64,000 nucleotides of DNA from Ectocarpus siliculosus (lineage: Eukaryota > Sar > Phaeophyceae > Ectocarpales > Ectocarpaceae), in assembly GCA_000310025.1 (NCBI GenBank), contig FN649755.1:1131916-1195915 (forward strand), in the 5' to 3' direction. Position numbers and translations under genes: made by a program. How positions within the stretch are numbered: the stretch's first letter is position 1; each line of letters opens with the position of its first letter. The notes under the pieces are model-generated. The model made no database searches. It had not been told where the DNA came from and was given only the letters and a program-made list of their open reading frames with translations. This document shows positions 10,487 to 22,700 of this stretch, in pieces.

Positions 10487-11350
10487 CTACATCCCGAGCG
10501 CCTCCCTCCTCTGTTGCATCCAGTTGCGCGTCGCGCAGGAGAGTCGAGCGTACATAGCGTTATCAAGCCTGTCGAAAAGCCGGTTCACCCCGTACAGGCA
10601 TCCAAGCGTCTGCGAAAGAAACGGAGCCAAAGGTGCACGCATCCGAGCGAGGTGGAGGGGGGAGGGGGGAGGGGGGGGGGGCATTGGCACAGCATTCTGT
10701 CAACTGATCAACCCTTCCAACTCCAGGACAAGAAAAACTTCGTTCGCTTCAATGGGCACTTTAGCAGCAGTAGCTCGTATGGGGGGGCGTTCCTACAGCG
10801 GCGTGTCGTGGAACTCGACGCTCTGCTGCACCGTGAAGGGAAAACCATGGCGGACTCACCATGAGCAATGCCGCGTACTGGGCAGGGTGTGACAGGTTGT
10901 ACCACGCGCACTTCAAACCCGATGGCAAGTCAAACAGCACTGCACGGCACGGAATAACAGCAGCAGCAGCGGCAGCAACAACGCGGTGGATGGGAAGGAA
11001 CCGTTCAACACATGTCTTGGCCCACGAAGATAGCGCGAATATGTTGTTGTTCTTGTCTTTGCATTCAAAACCGTTCCGATCTCTCCGCCCAGCCTTCACC
11101 TGTCCGTACTGATCTAGCACTTGACGCTGTCGATTCCCGTGGTCACTGGCTAACTTGCCTCAAAACAGGTCAAACACCAAATAAGTGACAAACAATACAG
11201 CAGTAGTTGGGTGCGCTTACGTGAACCATTTCGAATGATGCGGCTTCTTCCCAGCAACTAATACATCATCGTGAGGCTCGCCACTCACATGTGCCTTCCG
11301 CTAGGCCCAGTTTTATGGCTGCGATTGCTACCAACAGTATGACGCGATAA
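10487..11350 (-). CDS. Family 1 membrane-protein gene copy Q (3' exons), possible GPCR
   Basis: Three minus-strand exons are supported. The first (11,350-11,289, 62 nt, CTCGCAG/GTGAGT) encodes a helix YRVILLVAIAAIKLGLAEGT and leaves one base. The second (10,939-10,860, 80 nt, GTGCAG/GTGAGT) starts with the two bases that complete that codon; it carries SGLKCAWYNLSHPAQYAALL and ends in phase 0. The last (10,609-10,487) starts after TTTCGCAG and has LGCLYGVNRLFDRL; it stops after 40 codons. Copy R at 52 kb repeats the last two exons base for base in length and phase. A helix exon expected between exons 2 and 3 was not found. The C-W-Y word before a hydrophobic segment and the Y-G-x-N-R end recall the second extracellular loop and helix 7 of cAMP-receptor-like GPCRs. 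This is inference. The 5' exons are not identified. Confidence 0.45.
11059..11162 (-). repeat. Conserved intronic block, copy 1 of 3
   Basis: Lies in the intron between the helix exon and the 80-nt exon of copy Q. About 100 bp around gaccacgggaatcg, cagtacggaca and cggaacggtttt are shared with 41,718-41,833 (inside gene C) and 63,375-63,475. It cannot be an exon of copy Q: the exons on either side already join in phase, and inserting it brings a stop. It may be an old intron segment, a regulatory or RNA element, or a dispersed repeat. Confidence 0.55.
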
Positions 11351-14300
11351 CTGCGAGGAGAATTGCCGGCACACGCAACAAGCGGACGGGACGGAGGGCT
11401 GAAGTCAAAAGAGGACGCGAGCGCGAGACGACCCCCCGGGCTGAAAGTTTCCGAATGCAGATGTCTCGAGCAACGGAAGCGTATCGGACCAAGCTCAAAC
11501 AGCCGGCAGGGTACTCTCGTGTCCACCTGGAATGTACGTTGTTGGAGCTCTGAAGAACGAATATCTATGGCGCGGTGTGGTACACAGGCGAATCGAAGCA
11601 AGTGCTGCCGAAACCCCCGAGGACCGACGAAAAAAGTGCCTGATGATACTACTGCTTAACCTTGCTGCGGCGACGGCTCCTGCATGCATCTGCGACCATA
11701 TTCGGAACAACGGTCAGCAAGTAGAGAACACACATCCGATCGCCGTGTACCTACGTGCTACGTTTTCGGTGCTCGCGTGCTCTCAGCCGGGGCACTCAAA
11801 ACGTTTTGCGCACACGGCGACATCATTGCGCAGAGTGACGTTCGTGCCTGTCATTGACTGCACGGAGCAAGACCCAACAACACTGTCCTGGGGCAACTAC
11901 TGCCGTGCAGTGGGAACCTGCTCCACTGCCGTTGTTTCGCATTACGCGAAACAAGAGGGGCCACGGTTGTGCTGGGGATAGCGCTTGCGCAAACCATTCA
12001 TTAGATCATGTGTATCTTACACTTAGGCTTCATGGCCGACGAGGGGAAGGGATGGTTGAACCCTTCTCGCGACAAGGACTAAGGCAGCGCAGGGGGAGGG
12101 GGAGGCACGAAAACACATTAATGATGGAAAAGGCTCCCGTGTAACCTTCCTCTTGTGTAACCCCGGCTCGCACGTCAGGTATACATGCCGAACGGTGGGT
12201 TAACTGGTGCCATAGTTAATGGGGACGAGCACACACACATCGTCTGCGAAAAGCTCTCTCCCAACAGATAGGGCCGTTGCGGTACCTCCAGGAGGTGACT
12301 GCTCGTGTCCGGACGCTTGATGACGGCAGGTTCTTCGAAGACGCTTCTTGATTTCGAGTGTTTCTTGAACCCCTCAAGCCTCGGGTGGCAACCACGCTAT
12401 CCACGAATGTTCCGCCGATTCTTGGCGTTTTGGGCGATGTTTGATCCCAGAATTGTCCAAGACTCCAGAATAGTCCAAATAGCCACTCCACCATCGTTGC
12501 CAACGACGTTTCCGTAAAACTTATACCTGGCAATAACGATGTTTCACAGCGCACCCAGTCCATATCTTCACAAAAGGTGTACTCGAAGCCAGGTTGGTTC
12601 ATTCAACGGTGTGATGAGGGCAGATATTAATATATGCAGCTGTCCAGCGGGAAGATGCAGCAGCGACGGGGTAGTGTAGTCCAGATGCTAAGAAAGCTTG
12701 CAGAGTTAAGCGGCGACCTAGCACGTAGGGTACACGAAGCCCTGTCCGAGATGATCAGGTATCGACCGCCACGCCTTTGACCAATATGCCCATCGAAAGA
12801 CAGCTCTCGATTTCACGGGAAAGCGGACGGAACGCGAAAGAAAATGAGACAGCAACAAACCCGTTCGCCACGTCCTTAAAAAAAGTGCTCCATGCGCTCC
12901 ATCTCTACTACTACTACCCTTTTATTTCAAGTAACTACACACGATCATGCCACGTACCAGGCTCCAGAAGCATTAAAGTTGCGCGTGGCGCGCACATGAA
13001 ACGGTCGGTGTCAATCGCTGTCACTTTCTGATACGTGCTACTGCTGTACGTCTTGAGTTGAACAAAAATTAACTTGAATTTTTCGTCGTTTTCGCTAAAG
13101 GTATGTTCCCGGCGACGAAAATCCTCACTTGGTAACTGGTGCAAAGCAGTGAGGCATAAAACCACAGGGTACATAGTGTAAGCAACGAACGATTAGCGAT
13201 TTCATCCGATGTAAACGCTGCATGCACCGAATACGTACGACCACACAAATATCAACCAACGACGCGGGACACAATAAAACAAGTTTCGACACGAAATCCA
13301 ACCGCATGCATCCCTCCCTATTCGCACCGTGAACAATTGCCCAAGCGATGTAGACAGGGCTAAACGTGTGTGTTTCCTTGCAAGCCTGCCCCACGGGCAA
13401 GGTGCCACTCAATCGACCGACGAGCCTAACGGAGAATCGGGTTGTCGGGAAATATCAACTTGTGCGATATTCCCGCTCTGTAGGTAAGCACATGCGGAGT
13501 TTAAGCGAAGCCTTCTCGCACCACAACCGATAATGTATTCTCGAGAGACTGCGAGCGATTGCTCCAGGGAACGGCCTCGAAAATCATCTCGCCTCATGCC
13601 TGCTTTTGCTCCGACGCGGTGCCATGACTCTGAGGTGGAAATTGAGGGAATAAAAAATAATATATAATAGTGATCGCCTATATATTGTCCCGCATTCCGG
13701 CCCGACAGCAGAATAACCTCAGGGCCGTTACCTTCTAGTGCCATGGTGCCGCTGTATAGATATGCTTCCTATAGATCCGACCTGAATACACGCTCACCTC
13801 TTTTCTTTGCGCGCACCCATACGACACGCGGTGAAGTGTGTGTACATACGTATTTCCTTATGGATGGTAATTGGCTCAGATAATTATTATGAGAACCTTA
13901 CCGCAGGGCCTGGAAAAGAACAAGAGAAGGTTGCAGTTACATTGATTGGTAGCTCATTGAGGGGGGCGCCCGCCGTCACTCGGGGTGGGTAGCGCGCAGC
14001 CTCTCACGCCCCAAGCAGTGCATCCTCCGAAGTATCGTGCCCCGTGGCACCGTTATTCTGAGCGGTGCCAAGACGCTCGCCGTCCCTCACGGCGCTGTAC
14101 ACCCACACCACCCGGCTCGGAATTTCGAATATCTCACGTACGATGGATGGAACAACAGCGAGGAGTTAGGTAGAGAGGGCGGGCTGAACGGCTGAACACT
14201 ACCGCAAACAACTCGAGAGCACCACGGCGTAGTCTGCCTCTCGGCTACCAGCTTTGCGTAACATGCGTTCTTGCCATAAAGGACTACAGTCAACATATAC

Positions 14301-14399
14301 AGTACTCACGATCACGTGGGTCGTTTGGATTTTCCGTTGCTTCCAGGTGGAACACTGCTGTACGGCGTAGACCCAATGAATGTTCCACCGTCCGGATCC

Positions 14400-14404
<5 letters not shown>
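11351..14404. other. Region without a supported gene; possible upstream exons of copy Q
   Basis: The missing 5' exons of copy Q should lie here on the minus strand, but none could be aligned. Open frames of 100-150 codons occur (11,532-11,981 plus; 12,216-12,602 minus; 13,409-13,744 minus). None has a matching copy or clear splice borders. No repeat of note was seen. Confidence 0.4.

Positions 14405-14435
<31 letters not shown>
14405..14435. repeat. (CT)n microsatellite
   Basis: An uninterrupted CT dinucleotide run of 31 bases. The minus-strand arginine/glutamate-rich frames here come from the run. Confidence 0.95.
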
Positions 14436-14437
<2 letters not shown>

Positions 14438-14599
14438 CTTGCTGCTGGTCTCCGCTCCTGTCTTCCACTCTCGCCTATGTGAGCTAGCGGGGTCAATTCG
14501 CCTACCGTAGATACGTTTCGAGAACATTGAGACGGTTTTTCCGCGTGAAGGAAGTGAGAAAATTTTTGGAGAACACCAAAGAACACAGATGCTGTTCAA

Positions 14600-16980
14600 A
14601 CTGCTCAACGGGACTGTCAAATGCCGTCGCAAATCCTCCGCGTGTTCGCGCCGAACTCCGCAGATACAGCACAGCAGCGCCATTTCCTCCAGCATCCACG
14701 TGTGTTCATGTACACATGAAGGGCGTGACTGATGGTGTCGACGGCAGCATGGCAGTGAGCGACGATAGAAATCGTTGCACTTGGCGAGAGGAACGGCTGC
14801 AACCAATGTATAAAAAGGGGGAGTCCTACAGGCAGTAAGTAGTCTTCTCTCCGCCTCTTCGGTACGGACGTAACTGACCTGTGTGTAGTCTGAGCTCAGC
14901 CGGATGCTTTGAGTTTTGCTGAGAGCCCCTTTCCCAACCCTCTCAGGCGTGCCTGACGTGCTGTCTGAGAGGGCGCTTCTATCCGACGCTTTTCCTCAGA
15001 CGGTGGTGGCTGACTGCAGTCCCAGACCTACATTTATGTATCTGAGACTACTGCTGCTATAAGAAATCTATTTTCAGGCAGCGCACGGAGAGAAGCCAAG
15101 ACAACAAGCCCGATAACCCGTCGCTATGCTCGGGAAAATTCTACCAGGTAAGTTACTGCAGGCTGTATGTTTATTTCAGGCAAACAAATGTCTACACGTC
15201 TATCATAATCACCTCAGACATGCAATTGTATGTCAGGCGAACGCCTTGAATTTTACCTGAGCACAACAACATTGTTGCGCACACCGGCCCGTACACGAGA
15301 GTCCCTACGAGCCGACTTGCGGGGCGCGACGACCCCCCCCTCCAACAAAACACGGCCTCCCAGCCCACTTGCTTCGTTCTGAAACCAACTAATGATGCTC
15401 GTAAAATATACCACGTCGCAGGTTTTCTCTCCCAGTCACTGCAAAATACATGGCTTTCAATACCCTCTACAAAACCAACAAAAAAGTGAAAATGAAGATC
15501 CAACAATGTGCCACTACCATATAACTTTGCCCAAAGAAAGGGATTGCAGGTGTGAAAAAGAAGATCCAACAATGTGCCACTCTATAACTTTGCCCAAAAG
15601 GGATTGTAGGTGTGCGTGTTCTTTAGGTCCTCCGATGGCTCTAGCATTTGTGACCACGGACCGAGTCTTTGCTAGATTTTGGGATAATTTAGCAACTTAC
15701 ACGAGAAGATTGTTATATGAAGACGACAACAACAAAAACAACAACAACAACGAAGAGTATGCATACCATACACCACTGTTTTGTGCATTTCGACATCTCT
15801 CCAACAGGTACTGCAGATTTCGTCTTCAGTTGTTCTCCGCTGTCCGGACAAAGATATATATATATATCTGCTAAACACAAGACCTCGCCGTGTACCCAGA
15901 ATCCCTTAGAAAGCCCAACAAAGATTTCCAAGCTACGCAGTTTGTTATCCATGCAAACAGGAGGCAAAGATAACAAAATCTGGGCTAAAAGATGTGCTGC
16001 TCATGATTTATTTGTGTTCAACACGACCAAGCGCAAGTTAACAACTAGTGAACGCAGAAAACAAAAACTCCAAGAACGTGTGCACAAGCAGATCATCTTG
16101 TATGGGAGGCAGAGCGAATTTCCACACCGACAACGAAAGAAAAAAGAGATATTTCATACTTGTATCCTTTTTCTTTACATTGTTTCTCGCAGGCGGTTGA
16201 CCGCTCTCCACACCTATTCTTAGTGTGCAAAGAGCTAAGACCAACGAAGCTATGTATTTACACGAAAGGTTTGTGGTACTTGGATATGAGTCCGATCTGT
16301 GTATCCTCTGTGGGGAATACCGTATGGTGTGATGGGTATGTATGCGGTTGGGGTCCAAGTGCGCCCCCCCCGAGAGAGCACACGGCGGTGTGCTCCTGGC
16401 ACTTGACTGAGGGGCTTGCGTGTTGGATACCACTCGCCTGAGCGAGCACTCCATGTCGTAGGTAGTGTGACCAGCTTGCCTGAGGAGCTTGCGTGTCGGA
16501 TATATAATACATGGTCCTTTTCATCTGCTGTTCCTGGGATAACATAGTACCCAGTCTCAACACTACAGACAGCTGAGGGCTGTAGTGCCACAAACACGAA
16601 ACACCGGCAAGTGGTCATGTACAAAAAACGTTGGGAGAGCCCCATCGCGTTTGTTTGACAACAACAACAACAAAAATCGAGAACACGAGACACAGCATCT
16701 ACTACTCCACAAAAAGTCGAAAACAAAATCAAGCCACATGGTACAATCGAGCCAGTTCCAGAGTTTGGAAAGCGCAAGGCATCACGCGTGTTCCCACACA
16801 AGATGGAGGTCTGCGGTCGTAGGCGACCAAAATAGTACTGGGGGCGGGGGAGGGGGGGATTCTGTCCGGGGGGTGGTGCTTCGGAGAGCCTTGCATGCCA
16901 ACCAACGCCTCCGCAACACGGGAACGATTGCTTCTTCTACTGGTGTCAAATCATAGTAGTCTACGTAGACATGCTAGCTA
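14600..16980 (+). repeat. Block X, diverged third copy (unknown gene remnant)
   Basis: Matches 27,370-29,290 along its length, and its second half matches 17,901-18,960. Shared landmarks in order are cgccgaactccgcagata, cgacggcagcatggcag, cgtcgctatgctcggg, cccagtcactgcaaaata, an acceptor-like tract ending caacag before GTACTGC, acaggaggcaaagata, and gagtttggaaagcgcaag. Frames open here differ from those in the other copies; a 168-codon frame (15,717-16,223) is rich in Lys/Arg (for example TTKRKLTTSERRKQKLQE). A ~320-bp segment at about 16,265-16,590, containing a CILC-type C-x-x-C word, is absent from the other copies. I infer related, decaying gene sequence. No family was recognised. Confidence 0.55.
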
Positions 16981-17361
16981 ACCCTAAGCCGAACCCTTTT
17001 ATAGCTGGCCTTACCTCGGGATCCCGTATGATATCCACGCTACCGTGTTAGGATGATCCGAACTCGGGGTAGCTTGTCGCAAGACGTGTGTTGAATAGGA
17101 TGTCGGCAACTCGGCGAGCTCGCGCCAAGGAGGAAAGACGTGTTGGGTTTGTTGCGTAAACTTCTTCTTCACATGAACTGAACGCACACGCGCACGCACC
17201 ATCAATGAGGGATCGACGCAGTATACAACAGGGGTGTACCTTACACACCCTGGAGATATATTCCACGTACCACACATTCCTACGGTATTCCGCGCAACAT
17301 CATTCAATGGGAACATTCCGTATCAACCACTTGGCATTGCTACAAGCATATCTATCACAAG

Positions 17362-17890
17362 CTCTGGAGATATTTTTTGAGCTTGACAAACAATACTCTT
17401 GGGTAACAACCTCTTGAGAGCACGAAAAAAAAGGGGTGCCCCCGTACCGGACCACCTGATTGCATTGCTTACTCAGGATATGGTTTGCAGACGTCATTCT
17501 GCAGGATACTGTAGACCAATGGTGTGACAGGACACGCTAAACTCCGCGAAGCATCCCTCCCTTTTTGGCGCAACATGGCTTCGACAAGTCTATGAGCAAG
17601 TGCATCCACAAAAAAGGTGCCCCATTTCTTCTCTCGCTGGGGGCGAAGTAAATGCGGAGCATAAGCGTGGCAAATATTGTTGAGTCAAACTCACAAAATT
17701 AGCCAAGGTGCAAGTCCTCAACCATATGAGCAGCCAGTAGGTGGCTTGGTCACGGCCATCTTCCCGGCAGCTAATGCAGCCGGAAGCGGGAGCCTCGTCT
17801 GGCCATCAACGTAGTACCAACCGTTGCATAGCACCGTGGTGATCGATCGGCATGTGTGCGGCCATGACTGGAGAAGGGGGTAGTGGCGTT
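17362..17890 (-). pseudogene. Truncated family 2 gene copy (copy 0)
   Basis: Corresponds to 20,580-21,105 of gene A but stops abruptly at the start of block X. It covers the exon with the C-Q-G-D word and the following C-F-A-P-like stretch. Compared with gene A, the first has a TGA in the receptor frame (after RLVLR), and the second has lost its cysteine (tac instead of tgc) and the GT of its donor (ATGCAC instead of GTGCAC). No first or last exon is present. It is a dead fragment left by an unequal exchange in the tandem array. Confidence 0.6.
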
Positions 17891-18643
17891 ACAGTTCGTG
17901 TTGCGCTTGCCTCGCGGTACACGAGAGCCCGCGAGCCGACTTGCGGGGCTCTACGAAAAATAAAGAAAATACATCGCCCCCTTGCCCACTTGCTTGCCTA
18001 CCGCTTGTACGTAGCAGCTGTTCTTTCCCAGTCACTGCAAAATATGGCTGTCAACACCCTCTACCAAACCAAAAGTGAAAATGAAGATGATGGATCCAAA
18101 AAAAGTGACACTATTTTAACTTTGCCCATAAAGTATGCATACTACAGTTGTACACCACTGTTTCGTTCATTTCGACCTCCCTCTGACAGGTACTACTACT
18201 CCTGTACGTCTCGTCTTCAGTTTCTCTCTGCTGTCCGGACAAAATAGTTTTCTGCACAACATTAGGCCTCGCTGTACCTATTGTAGATTCCCTTTAGAAA
18301 ACCAACCAAAATTTCCAAGGCTCTCTGAAACCTACGCAATTTGTGATCCAACCAAACAGGAGGCAAAGATAATAACATCTGGGCTTCTACTCACGAAAAT
18401 GTGTTCAAAACGACCAAGTCCCAACTCAACAACAACTGAAAAAAAAAATCCAAGAATGTGTGTGCACATAAGCTGAGCATCCTTTTTATGGGAGGCAGAG
18501 CAAACTTCCACACGAACAACAAAAAATAAACAGAAAATCAATTTTCTTTTTTGTACAAGTGATTCTCGCACGCGGTTGCACGCTCTTACCCCCTTTTCTT
18601 AGTGGGAAGAGCTAAGACCAACGAAGCTATTTACACAAAATAA

Positions 18644-18826
18644 CGACACCGGCAAGTGGCCATCTACTTTCAAAATGTCGGGAGAGCCGTGTTTGACAAA
18701 AAACGTCTAGCATACGAGACACAACATCCACTACTCTATGTATGGTACAATCGAAACCTTTCCAGAGTTTGGAAAGCGCAAGGGATCACACATGTTCCCA
18801 CACAAGATAAATGTCTGCGGTCGTAG
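18644..18826 (+). CDS. Candidate last exon of block X, unknown protein (unit A)
   Basis: A 60-codon frame without ATG, opening after a TAA at 18,641, reads QVAIYFQNVGRAVFDKKR and WYNRNLSRVWKAQGITHV before a TAG. The twin at 29,035-29,217 has the same length and stop, with four base changes (one silent). The diverged copy at 16.6-16.8 kb keeps the WYNR-RVWKAQGIT end but is shifted upstream. No clean acceptor was found, and a second frame is also open (PEFGKRK), so the choice is uncertain. No family was recognised. Confidence 0.25.
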   Translation, partial: RHRQVAIYFQNVGRAVFDKKRLAYETQHPLLYVWYNRNLSRVWKAQGITHVPTQDKCLRS

Positions 18827-19776
18827 GCGACCTACAGAAACCGGGGGCAGGGGAGGGGGGGATTCTTTGCGGGGGGGGGGGGGATTCTGAGAGCCTGGCA
18901 TTACAACACCCCCCACAACACGGGAACTTTTTCAATTCCTCTACCGGTGCCTAACTACAGTTCACAAAACGTGCTAGCCAGCGAGCATGGGCCCTGCGGT
19001 GGTGGCGCTGTGCGGCGCAATGCACGGACATACCCGTCTGCCGCCTGCTGCTGCCGGTGGGTACATCCGCCATCGTCGAACACGAAGAAAAGCCTCGACC
19101 GAAAAATCAATCAGCGTCCATCCCTCGGCGGCACGCGGCAAACGAGCACCCCACTCCTCAACCCTCCTTTCCTCAGGCTTAGGTCAGCCTTTCTCACCAA
19201 ACGGCCATCAAAACACGCTACGCCGGTCTTGACCGCTGCGATTGATTGCGTACAGAGCTTACGCTGCACCGGGCTTGACTGCTGCGGCTGGCGTACGGAG
19301 CTTTATGCCCCACCGTAGCGAGGGTATCACTCTGGTGGAAAACATAAGGACCGTTCGGGTGCCAATTTGAATGGCCCCAATATTGCCGAACAAAGTGGTC
19401 CCAATATTGCCGAACAGAGTGGCACAGAACGCGCCCAAATGGAAGAACCCAGGAGTCAAGAAATTGACCCTAAAATAAATCAAAGCACTAAAGAAATTGA
19501 GCACCAGTGGTGAGCTCGGTTGAGAGCCCCTACACTAAAACCTATATAGCGACCACTCGTAGCATTACCTCGGCCGAAACTCTTTTAAAGGTTATTTAAG
19601 TGGGGGCGCGTTCTGTGTCTCGAAAGCGCAGAACTACAACCCCAACCAAAAGGGGCGGAGTCGTCTGGCGACGTACTTCTGCCCCCTTTGCAAATTGTTC
19701 ACCCTATCGTGGAGCAGCAGAGAACTACTGCCCCCCTGCCGTTGCCGTTGTCGTCGATGATGCATGCGGTGGCGTA
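18827..19776. other. Spacer between block X and gene A
   Basis: G-rich tracts (gggggg) at 18,843-18,892 precede sequence with the duplicated word cccaatattgccgaaca (19,376-19,415) and one copy of a ~180-bp direct repeat (about 19,432-19,612). Minus-strand frames here are chance or repeat-derived. The 3' untranslated region of gene A probably lies here. Confidence 0.4.
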
Positions 19777-22700
19777 CTAGAGATACCCGATGCTATTGGC
19801 CCTTACCCTCGACGCAGCCGACGCAGGGCTGACATCTCCGGGGATGGCATTCTCGGCGGCAATAACAGCGGGCCAGGAGATAAGCCGCTCGGGGGCGCTG
19901 ATGCTCCTACGCGGCAATGGAGGAGGAGGCCTGAGGCTGAGAAGAAGGGCGGAACCGGAGACCGCTGCGGCGACGATGGCCGGCGGTTCCACCTCGGGGC
20001 CGGTTCCCGCAGCTTCACCCGCGGCGTTAGGAACGTTCTCCGTTCCCTGCGGCGGCGGCAGGACCGGTGCTGCCGGTTCGGCGACATTTGGCGGGGCCCC
20101 CTCCTCGTCATCGTCTCCCAACACCGGTGCGGGTGGGCCGGGGCGCGCCCTCCTCTTCGCCTCCAGTTGTCTCCGCACCATCAGCACGAACACGGTCCAC
20201 GCGAGCTTCGCGCATCGCCCCAGCTTCGCAGCATACGGACGAAAGCCAGCACGCGATCAAGCAAAGGGGAGAAGAGTAACCGATGATGATTAGGCCATGC
20301 GTGGGCTTAGGTGTTCATTAGAAAAAGAAAACAGAGATTTTCGAGTTCGCAAACATTCTGGCCTGTTGATCTTTTTGGTGTGTGGGGTCCAGATGTCCAT
20401 TCTAACGTTTCTAGAGATTTTTCGAGCGTGCAAACAAAAGCTGGGCTGACGGTCATTCACCTGTGTGGGTTCAGATGTCCGTGCCAACATTTTGAGAGAT
20501 TTTCCGAGCGCGCAAACGTATTCTGGGCTGATGATCATTCACATGCGTGGGGTTTAAGGTGTCCATGCCAACGTTTTGAGAGATTTTTCGAGCGTGGAAA
20601 ACAATATTCTTGGGTAACATCCTCTTGAGAGCACGAAAGAAAAGGGATGCCCCCGTACCGGACCACCTGATTGCATTGCTTACTCAGGATATGGATTGCA
20701 GACGTCATTCTGCAGGAAACTGTAGACCAATGGTGTGATACAACACGCTAAACTCCACAGTGCATGCCCCCCGTTTCTGCGCAATATGGCTTCGGCAAGT
20801 CTATGCGCAAGTGCACCCACAAGAAATATGCACCATTTCTGCTCTCGTTGGGGGCGAAGCAAATGTGGAGCATAAGCGTGGCAAACATTTTTGTGTCAAA
20901 CTCACAAAATTAGCCAAGATGCAAGTCCTCAACCATATGAGGAGCCAGTAGGTGGCTTGGTCTCGGCCATCTCCCTGGCAGCTAATGCAGCCGGAAGCGG
21001 GAGCCTCGCCTGGCCATAAACGTAGTACCAACCGTTGCATAGCACGTGGTGATCGATCGGCATGTGTGCGGCCATGACTGGGGAAGGGAGTAGTGGCGTT
21101 ATGGTTCGTGTCCACTCCTCCTGTGCATATTTGACAAATTCTGTCATTAACCTACCGCACACACGCGGTACGCTATACTATGCCAATTGCCCACCAAAAC
21201 AAAGATCTTCACTGCGACGATGACGCTCTGATTGATCCATGTTCAAGGGAGGAGGAGAGGCAGGGAAAACCCGAGGGCGCAAAACACGCTCGAGGATGCA
21301 CGTAGCACGAACGGGTGGCTGTCAACAACGAAAAGAGACTCACTGGTCTAACGCCGTCGATGCTGGTGTTATTGATTTTATAAATGACCCGCCAATTTCA
21401 CCGTAGATCCTGACGGCATAAGGAAAAAAAAAACGCGGGTCGCAGGCCTGACCTCTAAACTTGCAAAAAAAAAAAGCTAATGTGCGGCCTCTACATGTGG
21501 AGAAGCTTGATTATTGCAACTATGCTGGAGCCGGAAATATGGCAGCGAGATGTAGGCAAACCGAATACCAAAGAAACAAGTCAACGACAACAATACCCAA
21601 CGGGAGAGAAGAGCTACCTCACTGCTCTGACAGGGAAACTGAACAGCAACGACAATAAAAATGACATTTCCTCGCGAAAACCCCGATGGAAATGATACGC
21701 ACCAGCACCAGCAGCGGGACAAGTACCGGCAGCGGCGGAGAATAACCACGGTGGCAGATGGTGATTGGCCTCCTCGCTGTACCGTTTGGAGGGCCAGGTG
21801 CCATAGGAGTCAGGTGGGAAAATGAGCGCCGGGGGGTTGGGAAAGGGGTCATTGCATTTAGCAGACGCAGCATAGACTAGACTAGTTTAGGGTAAAGGCG
21901 ACGGACAGTAGTGTTTTAGGTGTCTGCACGAGGAATGGAGGAACAGGCGATTTTGCTGATGATGATCGTGTCGTTGGTGGCCCTCTCGATCTGCGCCTAG
22001 TGGATACTGCGCCACTCGGTGTTTGCCATCGGGATTGGGTTTTCGTCGCTTGGCAACGACGTTGTAAAACAAGCCAGTTCACTTCGTGAACTCGGCAACC
22101 AGGTTACCGTCGGTTTTTTTTACCTCTGTTTTTTTTTTTGGCGGTAACCATAATGGTGGTCGAGTAGATCATGTTGTGCGGGGTCGAGAAACCTCACTCC
22201 GCGCAACGGGGGATGATCGCACCACGTTGTGTTAAAATGGTCAAGCTTCCTCGAGGCAGTTACACAGTGCTTACAACTGTCTCTGGAAGTGATAGCACCA
22301 GAAAATAAATTAAGTCATACGTAGCTGTCATCCGTACGCAAGGAAGTAAGCACAAGATGCCGAACACCCTTAGCAGGATGCAGCTCACCCTTCATGCGAC
22401 TCGCCAAATACCTCACGGCGCTTCGCGCTTGGTGATGTGAGAGCCTGGTCCGGTGAGAACCCGGCGTGCTCCGTCCCGGCTTTGTAGGGATGCGAGGTCA
22501 ATGGTCAAACGACTACGGCATGCACGACTATGAGTACACCCCCCCCCCCCCCTCCTTTGTCCTCTCTGGTACAGCCATTAGCGTCCCAACCAACGCGGAA
22601 AAACTTGTCATCCCTAACTACCTCTGTTGAAGTATCCCCACCCCACACACACGAGGTAGCCTTGGCGTGCTACCTGAGAGATTACTGTTGTAAGGTCAAA

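Noticed and set aside
11104-11149. Small exon reading DHGNRQRQVLDQYGQ in copy Q
   Set aside because: Neighbouring exons already join in phase; including it breaks the frame, so it is treated as a conserved intron block.
14402-14806. Frames rich in alternating Arg-Glu or Leu-Ser near GA/CT runs (also 47.8, 59.1, 61.8 and 62.4 kb)
   Set aside because: They are translations of dinucleotide microsatellites.
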